Origin: Lagierella sp.
Lineage (GTDB): Bacteria; Bacillota; Clostridia; Tissierellales; Peptoniphilaceae
Assembly (NCBI RefSeq): GCF_029983815.1
Contig: NZ_JASBYU010000004.1
Coordinates: 53,536 to 117,535, forward strand
Direction of reading: 5' to 3'
DNA: 64,000 nucleotides
Shown here: positions 7,797-17,170 of the stretch, piece after piece
Position numbering within the stretch: the stretch's first letter is position 1
Layout of the letters: each line of letters starts with the position of its first letter
Notes under the pieces: model-generated
What the model was told of the DNA's origin: nothing
What the model saw: the letters and a program-made list of their open reading frames with translations, nothing else
The model's database searches: none
Program-made: the position numbers and the translations under genes

Positions 7797-9063
7797 TCAT
7801 TTCTACGAAGGCTTCTATTCTAGTCTTTAATTGTTCACTGTCTTCGTCTGTGTAGTCAGTTTCAATTCCAAGAACTGGTATATTGTGTTCTTTTAGTTCT
7901 TTTTCTACAATATGACCTTCGGTATCATAGATATTGCAGAATTTAAGGTTAACATCAATTACCCCATCGACATTATATTCTTTTGCAAGTCTTATGATAT
8001 CGTCAACTCTTTCTTTATTTGGTGTATAACAAGCACAGTTGATTCCCTTCATATATCTATCGGTTAAGTGGTCAACCATTTCGTCAATGGTTTCTCCTGA
8101 TTCATCTACTGTAAGTTCGAAGTATCTTGAACCTGTGCACATCTCTTCACAAACCACTGCAGCTCCACTGGATTCAATAATATGATGTAATTTCCAGTTA
8201 GGTATTGAAAGTGGTGTTCCTGTAAGCATAAGTCTTGTAGCGCCCTTTTGATATACACTTACATTTTCTTCTTTTCTCTTATCCAATTCATCACAAAGTT
8301 CGTTTACTTTTTGTGCAAATCTTGTAGGGTCGTCATAGAATGCAATTTGTGAAATAAGTAGACAGTCCTTACCACTTATAGGTACATTATCTAATTTACG
8401 GAATTCCCAAAGTCTTTGCATCGCCTTTCTCTTATTGTTAAGTAGAACGATGGCATCATGAAGTGATTCTGCAGTCAACTTATTTCCAGTTAATTCTTCG
8501 ATTCTGTCAATATATCTATAAACTTCGTCCTTGAAAAATTCCACGTCCTTATCCCTCTTCATTTGAGGTAGGTCAAAGATGTACATTGGTGCATCTTGAG
8601 ATAGGATTTCCCATGCCTTTTTCTTTCCATCGCAGGTAGTTTCTCCTACAAATAGGTCCGCAATTCTAAAGAATGGGCAAGTTTTTTCAAATCTCGCACC
8701 TAATGATGCCTTTATAAGTGGACAAGTTGCTGTAGGAAGGTATTTTTCTCCTCCTGGTACCCAGAATTGGGATCCGGAACATAGTCCTGTGTTAATTGCG
8801 CCACATCCAAAAACCACTTCGTCTGGAACGTGGATACAGAAAGTTCCTACTACCTTTCCACCCTTTTTTTGAAATTCGATAAGTTCTGCAGGTCTAATTC
8901 CATGAATTTCTGCAACAACCATGTTGAAATAGTCCATTTTTTCAGGTCTATTTTCCTGTGATAAGTAAACATCTCCAAAGGCTTGTGGTAAAACTTCGCA
9001 TAAAACGTCATGTTCTTCAACATCCATTCCAAGTTCGTCCCACATTTCTCTGTAATCTGCCAT
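7780..9063 (-). CDS. Double-cubane cluster protein / 2-hydroxyacyl-CoA dehydratase D-family reductase
   Basis: This 427-residue protein belongs to the HgdB/FldC-like family, in the subgroup now known to carry a double-cubane [8Fe-9S] cluster. Conserved cysteines lie in GLCSGSQFW, TATCPLIKAS, KTCPFF, EEMCTGSRYF and NLKFCNIYD. Family members, reduced by an ATP-dependent activator, perform low-potential reductions of small molecules; the physiological substrate is usually unknown. RBS AGGGGG precedes the ATG at 9063. The activator is encoded upstream (9869-10624) and a shorter paralogue lies between. A classical hydroxyacyl-CoA dehydratase seems less likely, as no CoA-transferase or acyl-CoA genes are nearby. 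Confidence 0.85.
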   Translation of the reverse strand: MADYREMWDELGMDVEEHDVLCEVLPQAFGDVYLSQENRPEKMDYFNMVVAEIHGIRPAELIEFQKKGGKVVGTFCIHVPDEVVFGCGAINTGLCSGSQFWVPGGEKYLPTATCPLIKASLGARFEKTCPFFRIADLFVGETTCDGKKKAWEILSQDAPMYIFDLPQMKRDKDVEFFKDEVYRYIDRIEELTGNKLTAESLHDAIVLLNNKRKAMQRLWEFRKLDNVPISGKDCLLISQIAFYDDPTRFAQKVNELCDELDKRKEENVSVYQKGATRLMLTGTPLSIPNWKLHHIIESSGAAVVCEEMCTGSRYFELTVDESGETIDEMVDHLTDRYMKGINCACYTPNKERVDDIIRLAKEYNVDGVIDVNLKFCNIYDTEGHIVEKELKEHNIPVLGIETDYTDEDSEQLKTRIEAFVEMIENGK

Positions 9064-9074
9064 TTTAATCCCCC

Positions 9075-9869
9075 TTAATAACTTATGTATTTATTTTTCA
9101 TATCAAATAGGCTACAATTGTTTATTACCAAATCCGGTATAAGTTCAAATTCCTTGTATTTTTCTTCAATGAATTCAAACCCCTCTTTTGTAAAAATATC
9201 CTGGTATTCCCCTTCACAAAAATAGCCTTCTTTGACTAAACCACTAATTTTTTTATAGATTCCAGCCCCCGCCTGGATTTTAACCGTATCTTTATCCCTT
9301 TGGGTGTCATCTATATGACTTTTAATAAAGTCAATTCTCTTATTTATATCAAAAATAAACTTTGAAAAGTACTCCACTTCATAGATTCTTTTTTCGTCTA
9401 CATCACATTTTCTAAGCTTGCATATGAGTTTAGAAATCTCTTTGGATTTTTCCACCAATTCATCAAACAATTCCCTATTAAAAGCCTTCCCTGACTTTTC
9501 TTCTAAAAATTTTATCAAAGACTTATAATCATTTTCTTTATATATATAGACTTCTTTTTCCGTCTTTTCTTTTAATTTTTCATAACGTACTTTACAATAG
9601 TCATCCACTATGAAAAACTTAGAAGAGAACATAAAAGGACATTTCCCCAGTTCCAAATAGGCAAAGGATGAGTTTAACATGTCACAGTAATTGTTATCAT
9701 CATAATCTATTGTTACATCTTTATCAATCCCATAGGAGTAAATTGCTTTAAATCCAAAACTTTCAACAATCTCCCAGGGCACCCTCCCCCATAGTGAAAC
9801 AACTTTACCAGTTTCACTTAAAGTGATTGCGTCAATATAGGCGTTTTTTCTAATGTCTAAGTAATCCAT
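9075..9869 (-). CDS. Short 2-hydroxyacyl-CoA dehydratase-like protein
   Basis: The 264-residue product is shorter and more divergent than its neighbour but has the family feel (WGRVPWEIVESFG, LGKCPFMFSSKFFIVDDYC, VINNCSLFDMKNKY) with cysteines in comparable places. Its start overlaps the activator stop as TAATG, so the genes are coupled. It may be a partner subunit of the 427-residue double-cubane protein, or a second reductase lacking one domain. The assignment rests on motif resemblance and operon position. Confidence 0.65.
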   Translation of the reverse strand: MDYLDIRKNAYIDAITLSETGKVVSLWGRVPWEIVESFGFKAIYSYGIDKDVTIDYDDNNYCDMLNSSFAYLELGKCPFMFSSKFFIVDDYCKVRYEKLKEKTEKEVYIYKENDYKSLIKFLEEKSGKAFNRELFDELVEKSKEISKLICKLRKCDVDEKRIYEVEYFSKFIFDINKRIDFIKSHIDDTQRDKDTVKIQAGAGIYKKISGLVKEGYFCEGEYQDIFTKEGFEFIEEKYKEFELIPDLVINNCSLFDMKNKYISY

Positions 9870-10624
9870 TATTTTGCTAACATGGCAGCGCCAATTGCCC
9901 CTGCAAATCTGGCATCTTCGTCAGTTTCCACCTTTACTCCCAGTAGCTGTGACAGTTTTTCCACCATATAGGAATTTCCTGAAAAACCTCCAGTTAAAAA
10001 GTAATAGTCGGATTTTGGTACTCTATTTACCAAGGTGAGTACTTTGTTGATTATAGAATGAATTACACCACAGGCAATGTCTTCCTTTGGAGTTCCTTTA
10101 CCAATCAATGAGATTATTTCAGTTTCTGCAAATACGGTACACATGGAGGATATCTTAATGTCCTTGCCCTTTTTTGCAAGTTCGAACATCTCATCCAAAT
10201 CCACTCCCAGTCTACTTGCCATAACCTCCAAAAACTTACCGGTTCCAGCGGAACATTTGTCATTCATGATGAAGTCATCTACCAAATTATCTTTAAATCT
10301 TATAACCTTGGTGTCCTGTCCTCCAATATCTATTACGGTCATGTCCCCGTCATGAAAGTAACTTGCACCTTTTCCATGACATGTAATCTCCGTAATCACT
10401 TTGTCACTAAAGGGTACGGAAACCCTACCATATCCTGTGGCTACAACTTTACTATTGTCTTCGTCAATTCCCTTTGACTCAAGCCACTCTTTTATATTCT
10501 TACTGGTCTCTACAGAACTCCAACCTGTAGGCATAACCTTTTTGTAGATTATTTTCTCCTTAGAATCATCCATTACAACTACTTTTGATGCAGTTGAACC
10601 TATATCGATTCCCACATTGTACAT
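9869..10624 (-). CDS. ATP-dependent reductase activator (HgdC/BadF/YjiL family)
   Basis: The 251-residue protein is an ASKHA-fold ATPase with GIDIGSTASKVVVMD near the start and VIDIGGQDTK for phosphate binding. NDKCSAGTG and SSMCTVFAE carry the two cysteines that hold one [4Fe-4S] cluster between subunits of the dimer. It uses ATP to inject a low-potential electron into the partner reductase. I choose ATG at 10624, since the alternative GTG at 10633 abuts the AAGG ribosome site. It is first in the four-gene operon with the double-cubane protein and DUF3343. Confidence 0.9.
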   Translation of the reverse strand: MYNVGIDIGSTASKVVVMDDSKEKIIYKKVMPTGWSSVETSKNIKEWLESKGIDEDNSKVVATGYGRVSVPFSDKVITEITCHGKGASYFHDGDMTVIDIGGQDTKVIRFKDNLVDDFIMNDKCSAGTGKFLEVMASRLGVDLDEMFELAKKGKDIKISSMCTVFAETEIISLIGKGTPKEDIACGVIHSIINKVLTLVNRVPKSDYYFLTGGFSGNSYMVEKLSQLLGVKVETDEDARFAGAIGAAMLAK

Positions 10625-10775
10625 TTCTATCACCCTTCAAATTATATCATTAAAAAGATTTAATTACCAATTTATTAGTTTACTATATAAATAGTGCCTA
10701 ATTTTACTTTTATTAAATTTATCCTTCTAGATTATCAAAATTTTACTCTCAACATCTATAAAATTAAACAGTATT

Positions 10776-10798
10776 CAAGCACTCTTTAAGAGTGCTTG
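10776..10798 (-). terminator. Hairpin terminator after the aminopeptidase gene
   Basis: CAAGCACTC and GAGTGCTTG form a perfect 9-bp stem around a 5-nt loop, followed on the minus strand by a T-rich stretch. It ends the gene at 10813 and separates it from the reductase operon. The rest of 10625-10812 shows nothing else I can support. Confidence 0.8.
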
Positions 10799-10812
10799 AA
10801 CTATGTCTTATT

Positions 10813-12198
10813 CTATTTTACAAATACTTCATATGCTTTTGAAGTCATATAAGCATCGGCCTTGGAAAGTAGTTCTATTGGTGCGTGCATTGAAAGCATT
10901 GCTGTTCCTATGTCTACAACTTCAGCTCCAAATGCTGCCAATATAAATGCGATTGTTCCACCGCCACCTTGGTCAACCTTTCCAAGTTCTCCTGTTTGCC
11001 AAACCACTTCATTTTCATCAAATAAAACTCTAAGTTCTTGTAAAAATTCTGAGTTTGCATCATTTGAACCAAATTTTCCGCCGGCACCTGTATACTTTGA
11101 AAGGTTAACTCCATGTCCTACTAGGGCCACATTGTTCTTTTCTGTAACCTCTGGGAAACTTGGATCAAAGGCAGGGGAAACGTCTGCTGAAAGTACTTTT
11201 GAGTTTGCAAAAGCTCTTCTTACCAAAAGGTCTGAATAGTTATCTACTTGATTGTTTAGAATTTCAGCAACCATATTGTGGAAGAAGTTTGCCCCCATGG
11301 ACGCATTACCCACTGAGCCTATTTCTTCCTTGTCTACAAATAATGAAACTGCAGTCTTTTCAGGATTTTCAACCTTTAAAATAGCTTCTAAAGATGCATA
11401 GGCACAAACTTTGTCATCATGTCCGTAGGAAGCTATAAGGGATCTGTCAAATCCAACATCTCTAGCCTTACCTGCAGGTACTGCTGTAAGTTCTGCAACA
11501 AGGAAGTCCTCTTCTTTTATTCCATATTCCTTATTCAAATATTCTAATATATTGTCTTTAATTGGATTTTTAGCATCGTCTTTAGCACTATAGGAGTTGT
11601 GTCCGATAATAATATTTAATTGTTCACCGGTAACACCATCGTCCATACTCTTCTTTCTTTGGTCTTTAGCCAAGTGGATTAGAAGGTCTGTAATGTAGAA
11701 GATTGGATCATCTTCCTTTTCGCCTATTGCCAAGTTCAAGGTCTTACCATCTCTAGTGATAATAATTCCATGTAATGCCAGTGGTATTGTAGTCCATTGA
11801 TATTTCTTTACTCCACCATAGTAATGGGTTTTGAAATAGCCTAAATGGCCCTCTTCAAATATAGGATTTTGTTTTAAATCAAGTCTTGGTGAATCCAAGT
11901 GAGATCCTAATATATTCATTCCTTCAGTGATATCATTTCCCATTACCATCATAACGACGGATTTGTTTTTATTGTTTAAATAGATTTTGTCGCCTTTTTT
12001 TATCTTATTTTTAAGCGCTTCTTCTAAGCTGATATATCCATTTTCTTCTGCTTTTTTTATAATTGTAGCAGTTGCTTCCCTTTCAATTTTAGCATTGTCT
12101 AAGAAAGCTTTATACCTTTCTGAATATTCAAAAATCTTGTCGATTTCTTCTTTGGATGAATTTGTCCAAATATTTTTTCTTTCATATTTTAATTCCAT
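10813..12198 (-). CDS. apeA: M18 family aminopeptidase
   Basis: The 461-residue protein matches the M18 metallo-aminopeptidases, cytosolic enzymes removing N-terminal (often acidic) residues with two metal ions. Metal-site words are visible: GSHLDSPRL, DKEEIGSVGN with neighbouring ASMGANFFHN, and ELGKVDQGGGGT near the C-terminus. ASYGHDDKVCAYASL is also typical. The length is normal. It is monocistronic between the CWB2 gene and a terminator. In an amino-acid fermenter it would feed peptide-derived amino acids to catabolism. Confidence 0.92.
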   Translation of the reverse strand: MELKYERKNIWTNSSKEEIDKIFEYSERYKAFLDNAKIEREATATIIKKAEENGYISLEEALKNKIKKGDKIYLNNKNKSVVMMVMGNDITEGMNILGSHLDSPRLDLKQNPIFEEGHLGYFKTHYYGGVKKYQWTTIPLALHGIIITRDGKTLNLAIGEKEDDPIFYITDLLIHLAKDQRKKSMDDGVTGEQLNIIIGHNSYSAKDDAKNPIKDNILEYLNKEYGIKEEDFLVAELTAVPAGKARDVGFDRSLIASYGHDDKVCAYASLEAILKVENPEKTAVSLFVDKEEIGSVGNASMGANFFHNMVAEILNNQVDNYSDLLVRRAFANSKVLSADVSPAFDPSFPEVTEKNNVALVGHGVNLSKYTGAGGKFGSNDANSEFLQELRVLFDENEVVWQTGELGKVDQGGGGTIAFILAAFGAEVVDIGTAMLSMHAPIELLSKADAYMTSKAYEVFVK

Positions 12199-12243
12199 CG
12201 CTATCCCTCTTTCTATAAATTCTCTGCTTTTATAAATTATCCT

Positions 12244-13275
12244 TTAACCTACAGGATCTTCATTTGGATTACCAATTTCTTCTGGTCCCCTTATCTGATC
12301 CTTATTGATTACTTCTAACAATTTATTAGGTACTCTATTACTACCTCCCACCACTATAAGTCTAGTGATGTCTCCACCTTTTATATAGTCTACGATATCC
12401 TTGTTTATACCGGTGGAAGAAGTAAGTAAAATTGGACCACTTACATACTTGGCCACATTTGATGCTGAAAGGGCATCGGGAAAATCTTCTCCACTTACCA
12501 GTATAACGGTTCGAACATCGTTAAATCCTTTTTTTGCAACCTCTAAAGATGTTAGATATCTGTCCCTTCCTGAAAAAATGGTTTTATCTATATTCTTCAA
12601 AAGGTCGTTATTTGAAAGGATGGATGGGTTGACAGATGAATTACCTCCAACTAAAATCGCCTTGGTACTCTTTGCTAATGAAACATAGTCCAGGTTACTC
12701 TTTTCCATGTCCTTTCCATTTGTCAACAATAAAGGTATTCTTGTGGTTGCTAAGTACCCACTTACAGAAAGGGAGTCTGCAAAGACATTTCCATTTGCAA
12801 GGGCAAAGTATCTCTTATCATATGGTAAACCAGAGTTTTTAATGTAAATTGCAACATTTGATGCAGTCTCTATACGGTTTTTACCCTTTATTCTCTTAAC
12901 CTTATAATTCGATAATTCCTTTATTACCTTGTCTGAAACAGAACTGTTACCTCCAACTATATAGACATTTTTAACCTGCAATCTCTTCAATTCATCCAAT
13001 ACCACTTGGGGAACTTTGTCCTTATTGGTCAAGAGAACTGGTCCATTTAAAACTGAACCTAAAACTCCTCCTGCCAAACCATCTGCAAAGTTGTCTCCAC
13101 TTACTAAAACTGCATTAATTGTCTTTTTATAGGCTACCTTACTGGTCTCTACAGAAGTTCCAAATCTACTCTTTTCAGAAATCCTATAGAGATATACCTT
13201 TCCTTTAGCCAAGGAAGTGCTTGGCAAAATCAACAAACAAAAAATAGTTAAAAGACCAATGATTTTATTCTTCAT
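12244..13275 (-). CDS. Secreted CWB2-repeat protein in the sigma-factor operon
   Basis: The 343-residue protein starts with a signal peptide (MKNKIIGLLTIFCLLILPSTSLA) and is almost entirely three CWB2 repeats, with repeated words LVSGDNFADGLAGG, IVGGNSSVS, RIKGKNRIETA and LVSGEDFPDALSA. Such proteins bind cell-wall polymers. The ATG at 13275 overlaps the stop of the sigma gene by 11 nt, so it belongs to the RsbV-RsbW-sigma operon. That coupling suggests it is produced with, or senses wall state for, the stress sigma system. No catalytic domain is visible. Confidence 0.85.
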   Translation of the reverse strand: MKNKIIGLLTIFCLLILPSTSLAKGKVYLYRISEKSRFGTSVETSKVAYKKTINAVLVSGDNFADGLAGGVLGSVLNGPVLLTNKDKVPQVVLDELKRLQVKNVYIVGGNSSVSDKVIKELSNYKVKRIKGKNRIETASNVAIYIKNSGLPYDKRYFALANGNVFADSLSVSGYLATTRIPLLLTNGKDMEKSNLDYVSLAKSTKAILVGGNSSVNPSILSNNDLLKNIDKTIFSGRDRYLTSLEVAKKGFNDVRTVILVSGEDFPDALSASNVAKYVSGPILLTSSTGINKDIVDYIKGGDITRLIVVGGSNRVPNKLLEVINKDQIRGPEEIGNPNEDPVG

Positions 13276-14047
13276 CTAACCTTCCATCCTTTTCGAATTC
13301 TTCTCTAAACTTTTCCAAAGCCTTTTTCTCTACACGAGATACTGACATTTGACTAATATTTAAAGATTTAGCTATGGAAATTTGGGTTTTCTTTTCAAAA
13401 TATCTTTCTATAATTATCTGTCTTTCCAGTTTATTTAATCTTTGCATTACCCTATCGATTAAATCTTTTAACTCAACTTTTTCATAGTCCTCGTCAATTA
13501 CTCCAATTAAATCTTGCAGATTTACCTCTTTGTCTTCATTTTGAGAGTCATAGGTTATTTCTAATGAGGATGGAGAGTAGACCTTACTTCCCTCAATCGC
13601 TTCGATAACTTCTTCTTCTGTCACCGCTAAATAGTCTGCAATGTCTCCAATAGTAGGAGTCTTTTGAAGATTTTGGGACAATTGTACTTTGGCGGTGTTA
13701 ACCTTCTTGGACATCTCCTGTATTCTTCTAGGAACTCGAATAACCCAGCCCTTGTCTCTAAAGTACTTCTTTATTTCCCCTACGATTGTAGGAGTAACAT
13801 AGCTTGAAAACTCAAATCCTTTGGAAACGTCAAAACGGTCTATAGCCAAAATCAAACCAAGGCTTGCTACCTGCATAAGGTCGTCAAATTCTATACCCCT
13901 ATTGGTATATTTTTTTGCAAGTATTTCAGCAATGTAGAGATGCCTTTTAATCAGCTCTTCTCTTATATCCATATCCCTGGTTTTATCGTATTCTTCGAAT
14001 AACTCCTTTGTATCAGAATTTTTCAGTTGGTTCTTATTCATGGTCAT
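13265..14047 (-). CDS. SigB/SigF-family RNA polymerase sigma factor
   Basis: The 260-residue protein has sigma-70 region 2 (LAKKYTNRGIEFDDLMQVASLGLILAIDRFD and SYVTPTIVGEIKKYFRDKGW), region 3, and region 4 with a helix-turn-helix (QISIAKSLNISQMSVSRVEKKAL). The preceding genes encode an anti-anti-sigma and an anti-sigma factor, the standard partner-switch arrangement. It could be a general-stress SigB or a SpoIIA-type SigF; no sporulation genes are visible to decide. The last gene of the operon is a CWB2 wall protein. Confidence 0.92.
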   Translation of the reverse strand: MTMNKNQLKNSDTKELFEEYDKTRDMDIREELIKRHLYIAEILAKKYTNRGIEFDDLMQVASLGLILAIDRFDVSKGFEFSSYVTPTIVGEIKKYFRDKGWVIRVPRRIQEMSKKVNTAKVQLSQNLQKTPTIGDIADYLAVTEEEVIEAIEGSKVYSPSSLEITYDSQNEDKEVNLQDLIGVIDEDYEKVELKDLIDRVMQRLNKLERQIIIERYFEKKTQISIAKSLNISQMSVSRVEKKALEKFREEFEKDGRLDEE

Positions 14048-14052
14048 AGTAT

Positions 14053-14400
14053 CTAATCCTTAAGTGTTTTACTAATTTTAATTATACCTTCCTCGATTTT
14101 AACTTCATCCATAAGAGTTTCTAAAATAATCTTTGCAAATTTATTTGATTCTCCTTCTCTATCTAAATGAGGATCTAAGGCGATTACATCAATTTCAAGT
14201 CTGTTTTCCATTGAATAAAATACTATCTTAACTTCCTTTGAAATTCCAAGTTGAAGATTCAAAGCCTCACTTATGGAAACTTTAATATCTTCAACCTCTT
14301 CTATATTAAAACCTATACTATTTGCAATAAAGGAAACAGTCAGTCTTGCCAAAGAAAAGTTTTCTGGTGTATTCTCAAAAGATAAATAATACTTTTTCAT
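14053..14400 (-). CDS. Anti-sigma factor kinase, RsbW/SpoIIAB-like
   Basis: This 115-residue protein has a HATPase fold with the N-box word IKVSISEALN and a C-terminal EGIIKISKTL strand. Family members bind and block the cognate sigma factor and phosphorylate the STAS antagonist. It is shorter than typical RsbW and its G-boxes are weak, so kinase activity is uncertain. It lies 5 nt after the STAS gene and 5 nt before the sigma gene. Confidence 0.82.
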   Translation of the reverse strand: MKKYYLSFENTPENFSLARLTVSFIANSIGFNIEEVEDIKVSISEALNLQLGISKEVKIVFYSMENRLEIDVIALDPHLDREGESNKFAKIILETLMDEVKIEEGIIKISKTLKD

Positions 14401-14405
14401 ACTAT

Positions 14406-14714
14406 CTACTCCTTGATGTTAAACAGCTTATTTAGTTCAGTAATTTCAAATATCTGTTTAACATTAGGTTTAATACCTTCGATACTGATATTCTTATTTT
14501 GTTCCTTGATACTATTATAGATACTGATTAGACTTCCTAGACCTGTAGAGTCTATAAAGTCTAACTTTGTTGCATTAAGTTCAATATCCTTAGGATCTGA
14601 TAAAGCGTTTAAAACCGCTTCTTTAAAGTCATCACTTGAATAAGCGTCCAAATCCCCCTCTAGGGAAATTTTTATGACATCTTGTTCATCAACTATATTG
14701 TAATTTAAACCCAT
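14406..14714 (-). CDS. Anti-sigma factor antagonist, RsbV/SpoIIAA-like (STAS)
   Basis: The 102-residue STAS-domain protein has LEGDLDAYSSDDFKEAV and the switch loop LDFIDSTGLGSL, whose Ser is the usual phosphorylation site. Unphosphorylated protein would bind the RsbW-like factor and free the sigma factor. It starts 9 nt after gyrA, so read-through from gyrA is possible. Confidence 0.9.
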   Translation of the reverse strand: MGLNYNIVDEQDVIKISLEGDLDAYSSDDFKEAVLNALSDPKDIELNATKLDFIDSTGLGSLISIYNSIKEQNKNISIEGIKPNVKQIFEITELNKLFNIKE

Positions 14715-14723
14715 AAGTACCTC

Positions 14724-17159
14724 CTATGCTTGTATCTCTTCAATATATTTTGCTGCTGCAACTATTTTATCACCATCATTGTTAACTTCTCTTATCTTTA
14801 CACCCATAGTATCTCTACCCTTGGTGGATACCTGTCTTACAGAAAGCCTTATAACATCTCCCTTTGCTGACATCAGAATGATTTCATCGTCCATCTTAAC
14901 CAGTTTACCAGAAACTATATCACCGGTTCTCTTGGAGATCTTATAGGTCTTAACACCCTTACCACCACGGTTTTGAACCTTGTATTTTTCAATAAGGGTC
15001 TTTTTACCATATCCATTTTCAGATACTACAAGTAGATAGTTATTGTCTTCGACGATATCCATAGCCACAGCTTCATCGTCTTTATTTAAGGAAATTCCCT
15101 TTACACCTTGAGCTGATCTACCAATCGGTCTAATATTTTTAACACTGAACCTTATACTTAGACCTTTCTTAGTAATGATCATAGCCTCTTCTTCTTTTCC
15201 AACATATCTTACAGAGATGAGTTCATCATCATCTTTTAAGACTATAGCTATAAGTCCAGACTTTCTCAAGTTCTTAAATAGACTAACCTTCGTCTTTTTA
15301 ATTATACCTGATTTTGTCGCCATTAAAAGATAGTGGTTGTCCTCTCCCTCTTCAAAAGGTATGGCGGCTTGGACGATTTCGCCCTTGGATATTTGAATTA
15401 GGTTTACAAGAGCCTGACCACGTGCCTGTCTACTGCCCTCAGGTATTTCGTAGGCCTTAAGAGTGTAGACCCTTCCCCTATTTGTAAAGAATGCAATACT
15501 GCTATGAGTTGATGTTACAAATAGCGAATCCACATAGTCTCCGTCCTTTAAGTTAAGACCTAAAACTCCCTTTCCTCCACGATTTTGAACCCTGTAGGTA
15601 TCTGTAGGAGTCCTCTTTACATATCCATGTTTGGTTACAGTGATTAGAACATCTTCCTCTTCTATAAGCTCTTCTATGTCGATTTCGTCATAGCTTGCCT
15701 TTATCTTAGTTCTTCTCTTGTCATCATATCTATCTTTTATTTCATTTAGTTCTGTCTTTATTATATCAAGAAGTAGGTTTCTATTTGCTAAAATCTCTTC
15801 AAGTCTTGCAATTTCTTGGATTAGGTCCTTATACTCATTTTGAAGCTTTTCCCTTTCCAAACCTTGAAGCCTTCTAAGTCTCATATCCAAAATAGATTGG
15901 GCTTGAACTTCAGAAAATCCAAATCTCTCCATAAGTCTTTCTAAAGCATCAGAATAGGATTCCCTGATTATCTTTATGATTTCGTCAATATTGTCAATTG
16001 CTTTTAAAAGCCCTTCCACAATATGAGCTCTGTCCTTTGCCTTCTTCAAGTCGAACTGAGTTCTTCTAGTAATTACTTCTTCTTGATGTTCAACATAGTA
16101 TTTAATAAGCTGTTTTAAATTTAAAACCCTTGGTACTCCCTTAACTAAAGCAAGGTTGATGATACCAAAAGTTACCTGCATCTGAGTATATTTATAGAGG
16201 TTATTAAGGACAATTTGAGCGTTTGCATCCCTCTTTAATTCTATTACGATTCTAAGACCTTTTCTATCGGATTCGTCCCTTAAATCGGAAATGCCTTCAA
16301 TTCTCTTTTCCTTAACCAGTTCTGCAATCTTAATAATCAAATTGGACTTGTTTACCTGATAAGGAATTTCGGTGATTACGATTCTCTCTTTTTTCTTATA
16401 CTCCTGTATTTCAGCTACTGCCCTTAAAATCACCTTACCCCTTCCGGTATTATAGGCGTCGGAAATTCCCTGTTTACCCATAATATGACCACCGGTAGGA
16501 AAGTCTGGTCCCTTTATATGCTCCCTAAGTTCCTCAACTGAAATGTCCCTATTGTCCACATAGGCAACTATTCCATCGATTACCTCTCTTAGATTATGAG
16601 GAGCCATATTCGTAGCCATACCTACTGCAATACCTGAAGATCCATTTACAAGTAGGTTTGGAAATCGAGATGGTAAAACCACTGGTTCCAGTTCTCTACC
16701 ATCATAGTTTTCTTTGAAATCTACGGTTTCCTTATTTATATCCCTTAACATTTCAAGACATAGCTTGTTCATTCTAAGCTCGGTATACCTTGGGGCAGCT
16801 GCACCGTCTCCGTCAATTGAACCAAAGTTACCTTGACCTTGAACAAGAGGATATCTCATATTAAAATCCTGGGCAAGTCTTACAACCGCATCATAGATTG
16901 CAGAGTCTCCATGGGGGTGAAATTTACCCATAACATCCCCAACAAGTCTTGCAGACTTAGTGTAGCCTCTGTCGGGAAAAAGTCCCTGCTGTTGCATGGA
17001 GTATATAATCCTTCTATGAACAGGTTTTAAACCGTCCCTAACATCTGGCAAAGCCCTTGAAACTATTACACTCATGGAATAGTCCAAGTAGGATTTACGC
17101 ATTTCTTTATCTATATTAACATCTATAACATTATCATGATCTTTTATTAATTCACTCAT
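14724..17159 (-). CDS. gyrA: DNA gyrase subunit A
   Basis: The 811-residue protein starts with the breakage-reunion domain; APRYTE carries the active-site Tyr. The quinolone-determining segment reads HPHGDSAIYD, the susceptible-type Ser and Asp. The C-terminal beta-pinwheel follows, with two QNRGGKG gyrase-box-like motifs rather than one. With GyrB it introduces negative supercoils. The gene is 11 nt after gyrB and part of the leftward origin cluster. Confidence 0.98.
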   Translation of the reverse strand: MSELIKDHDNVIDVNIDKEMRKSYLDYSMSVIVSRALPDVRDGLKPVHRRIIYSMQQQGLFPDRGYTKSARLVGDVMGKFHPHGDSAIYDAVVRLAQDFNMRYPLVQGQGNFGSIDGDGAAAPRYTELRMNKLCLEMLRDINKETVDFKENYDGRELEPVVLPSRFPNLLVNGSSGIAVGMATNMAPHNLREVIDGIVAYVDNRDISVEELREHIKGPDFPTGGHIMGKQGISDAYNTGRGKVILRAVAEIQEYKKKERIVITEIPYQVNKSNLIIKIAELVKEKRIEGISDLRDESDRKGLRIVIELKRDANAQIVLNNLYKYTQMQVTFGIINLALVKGVPRVLNLKQLIKYYVEHQEEVITRRTQFDLKKAKDRAHIVEGLLKAIDNIDEIIKIIRESYSDALERLMERFGFSEVQAQSILDMRLRRLQGLEREKLQNEYKDLIQEIARLEEILANRNLLLDIIKTELNEIKDRYDDKRRTKIKASYDEIDIEELIEEEDVLITVTKHGYVKRTPTDTYRVQNRGGKGVLGLNLKDGDYVDSLFVTSTHSSIAFFTNRGRVYTLKAYEIPEGSRQARGQALVNLIQISKGEIVQAAIPFEEGEDNHYLLMATKSGIIKKTKVSLFKNLRKSGLIAIVLKDDDELISVRYVGKEEEAMIITKKGLSIRFSVKNIRPIGRSAQGVKGISLNKDDEAVAMDIVEDNNYLLVVSENGYGKKTLIEKYKVQNRGGKGVKTYKISKRTGDIVSGKLVKMDDEIILMSAKGDVIRLSVRQVSTKGRDTMGVKIREVNNDGDKIVAAAKYIEEIQA

Positions 17160-17170
17160 TCTACCACCTC

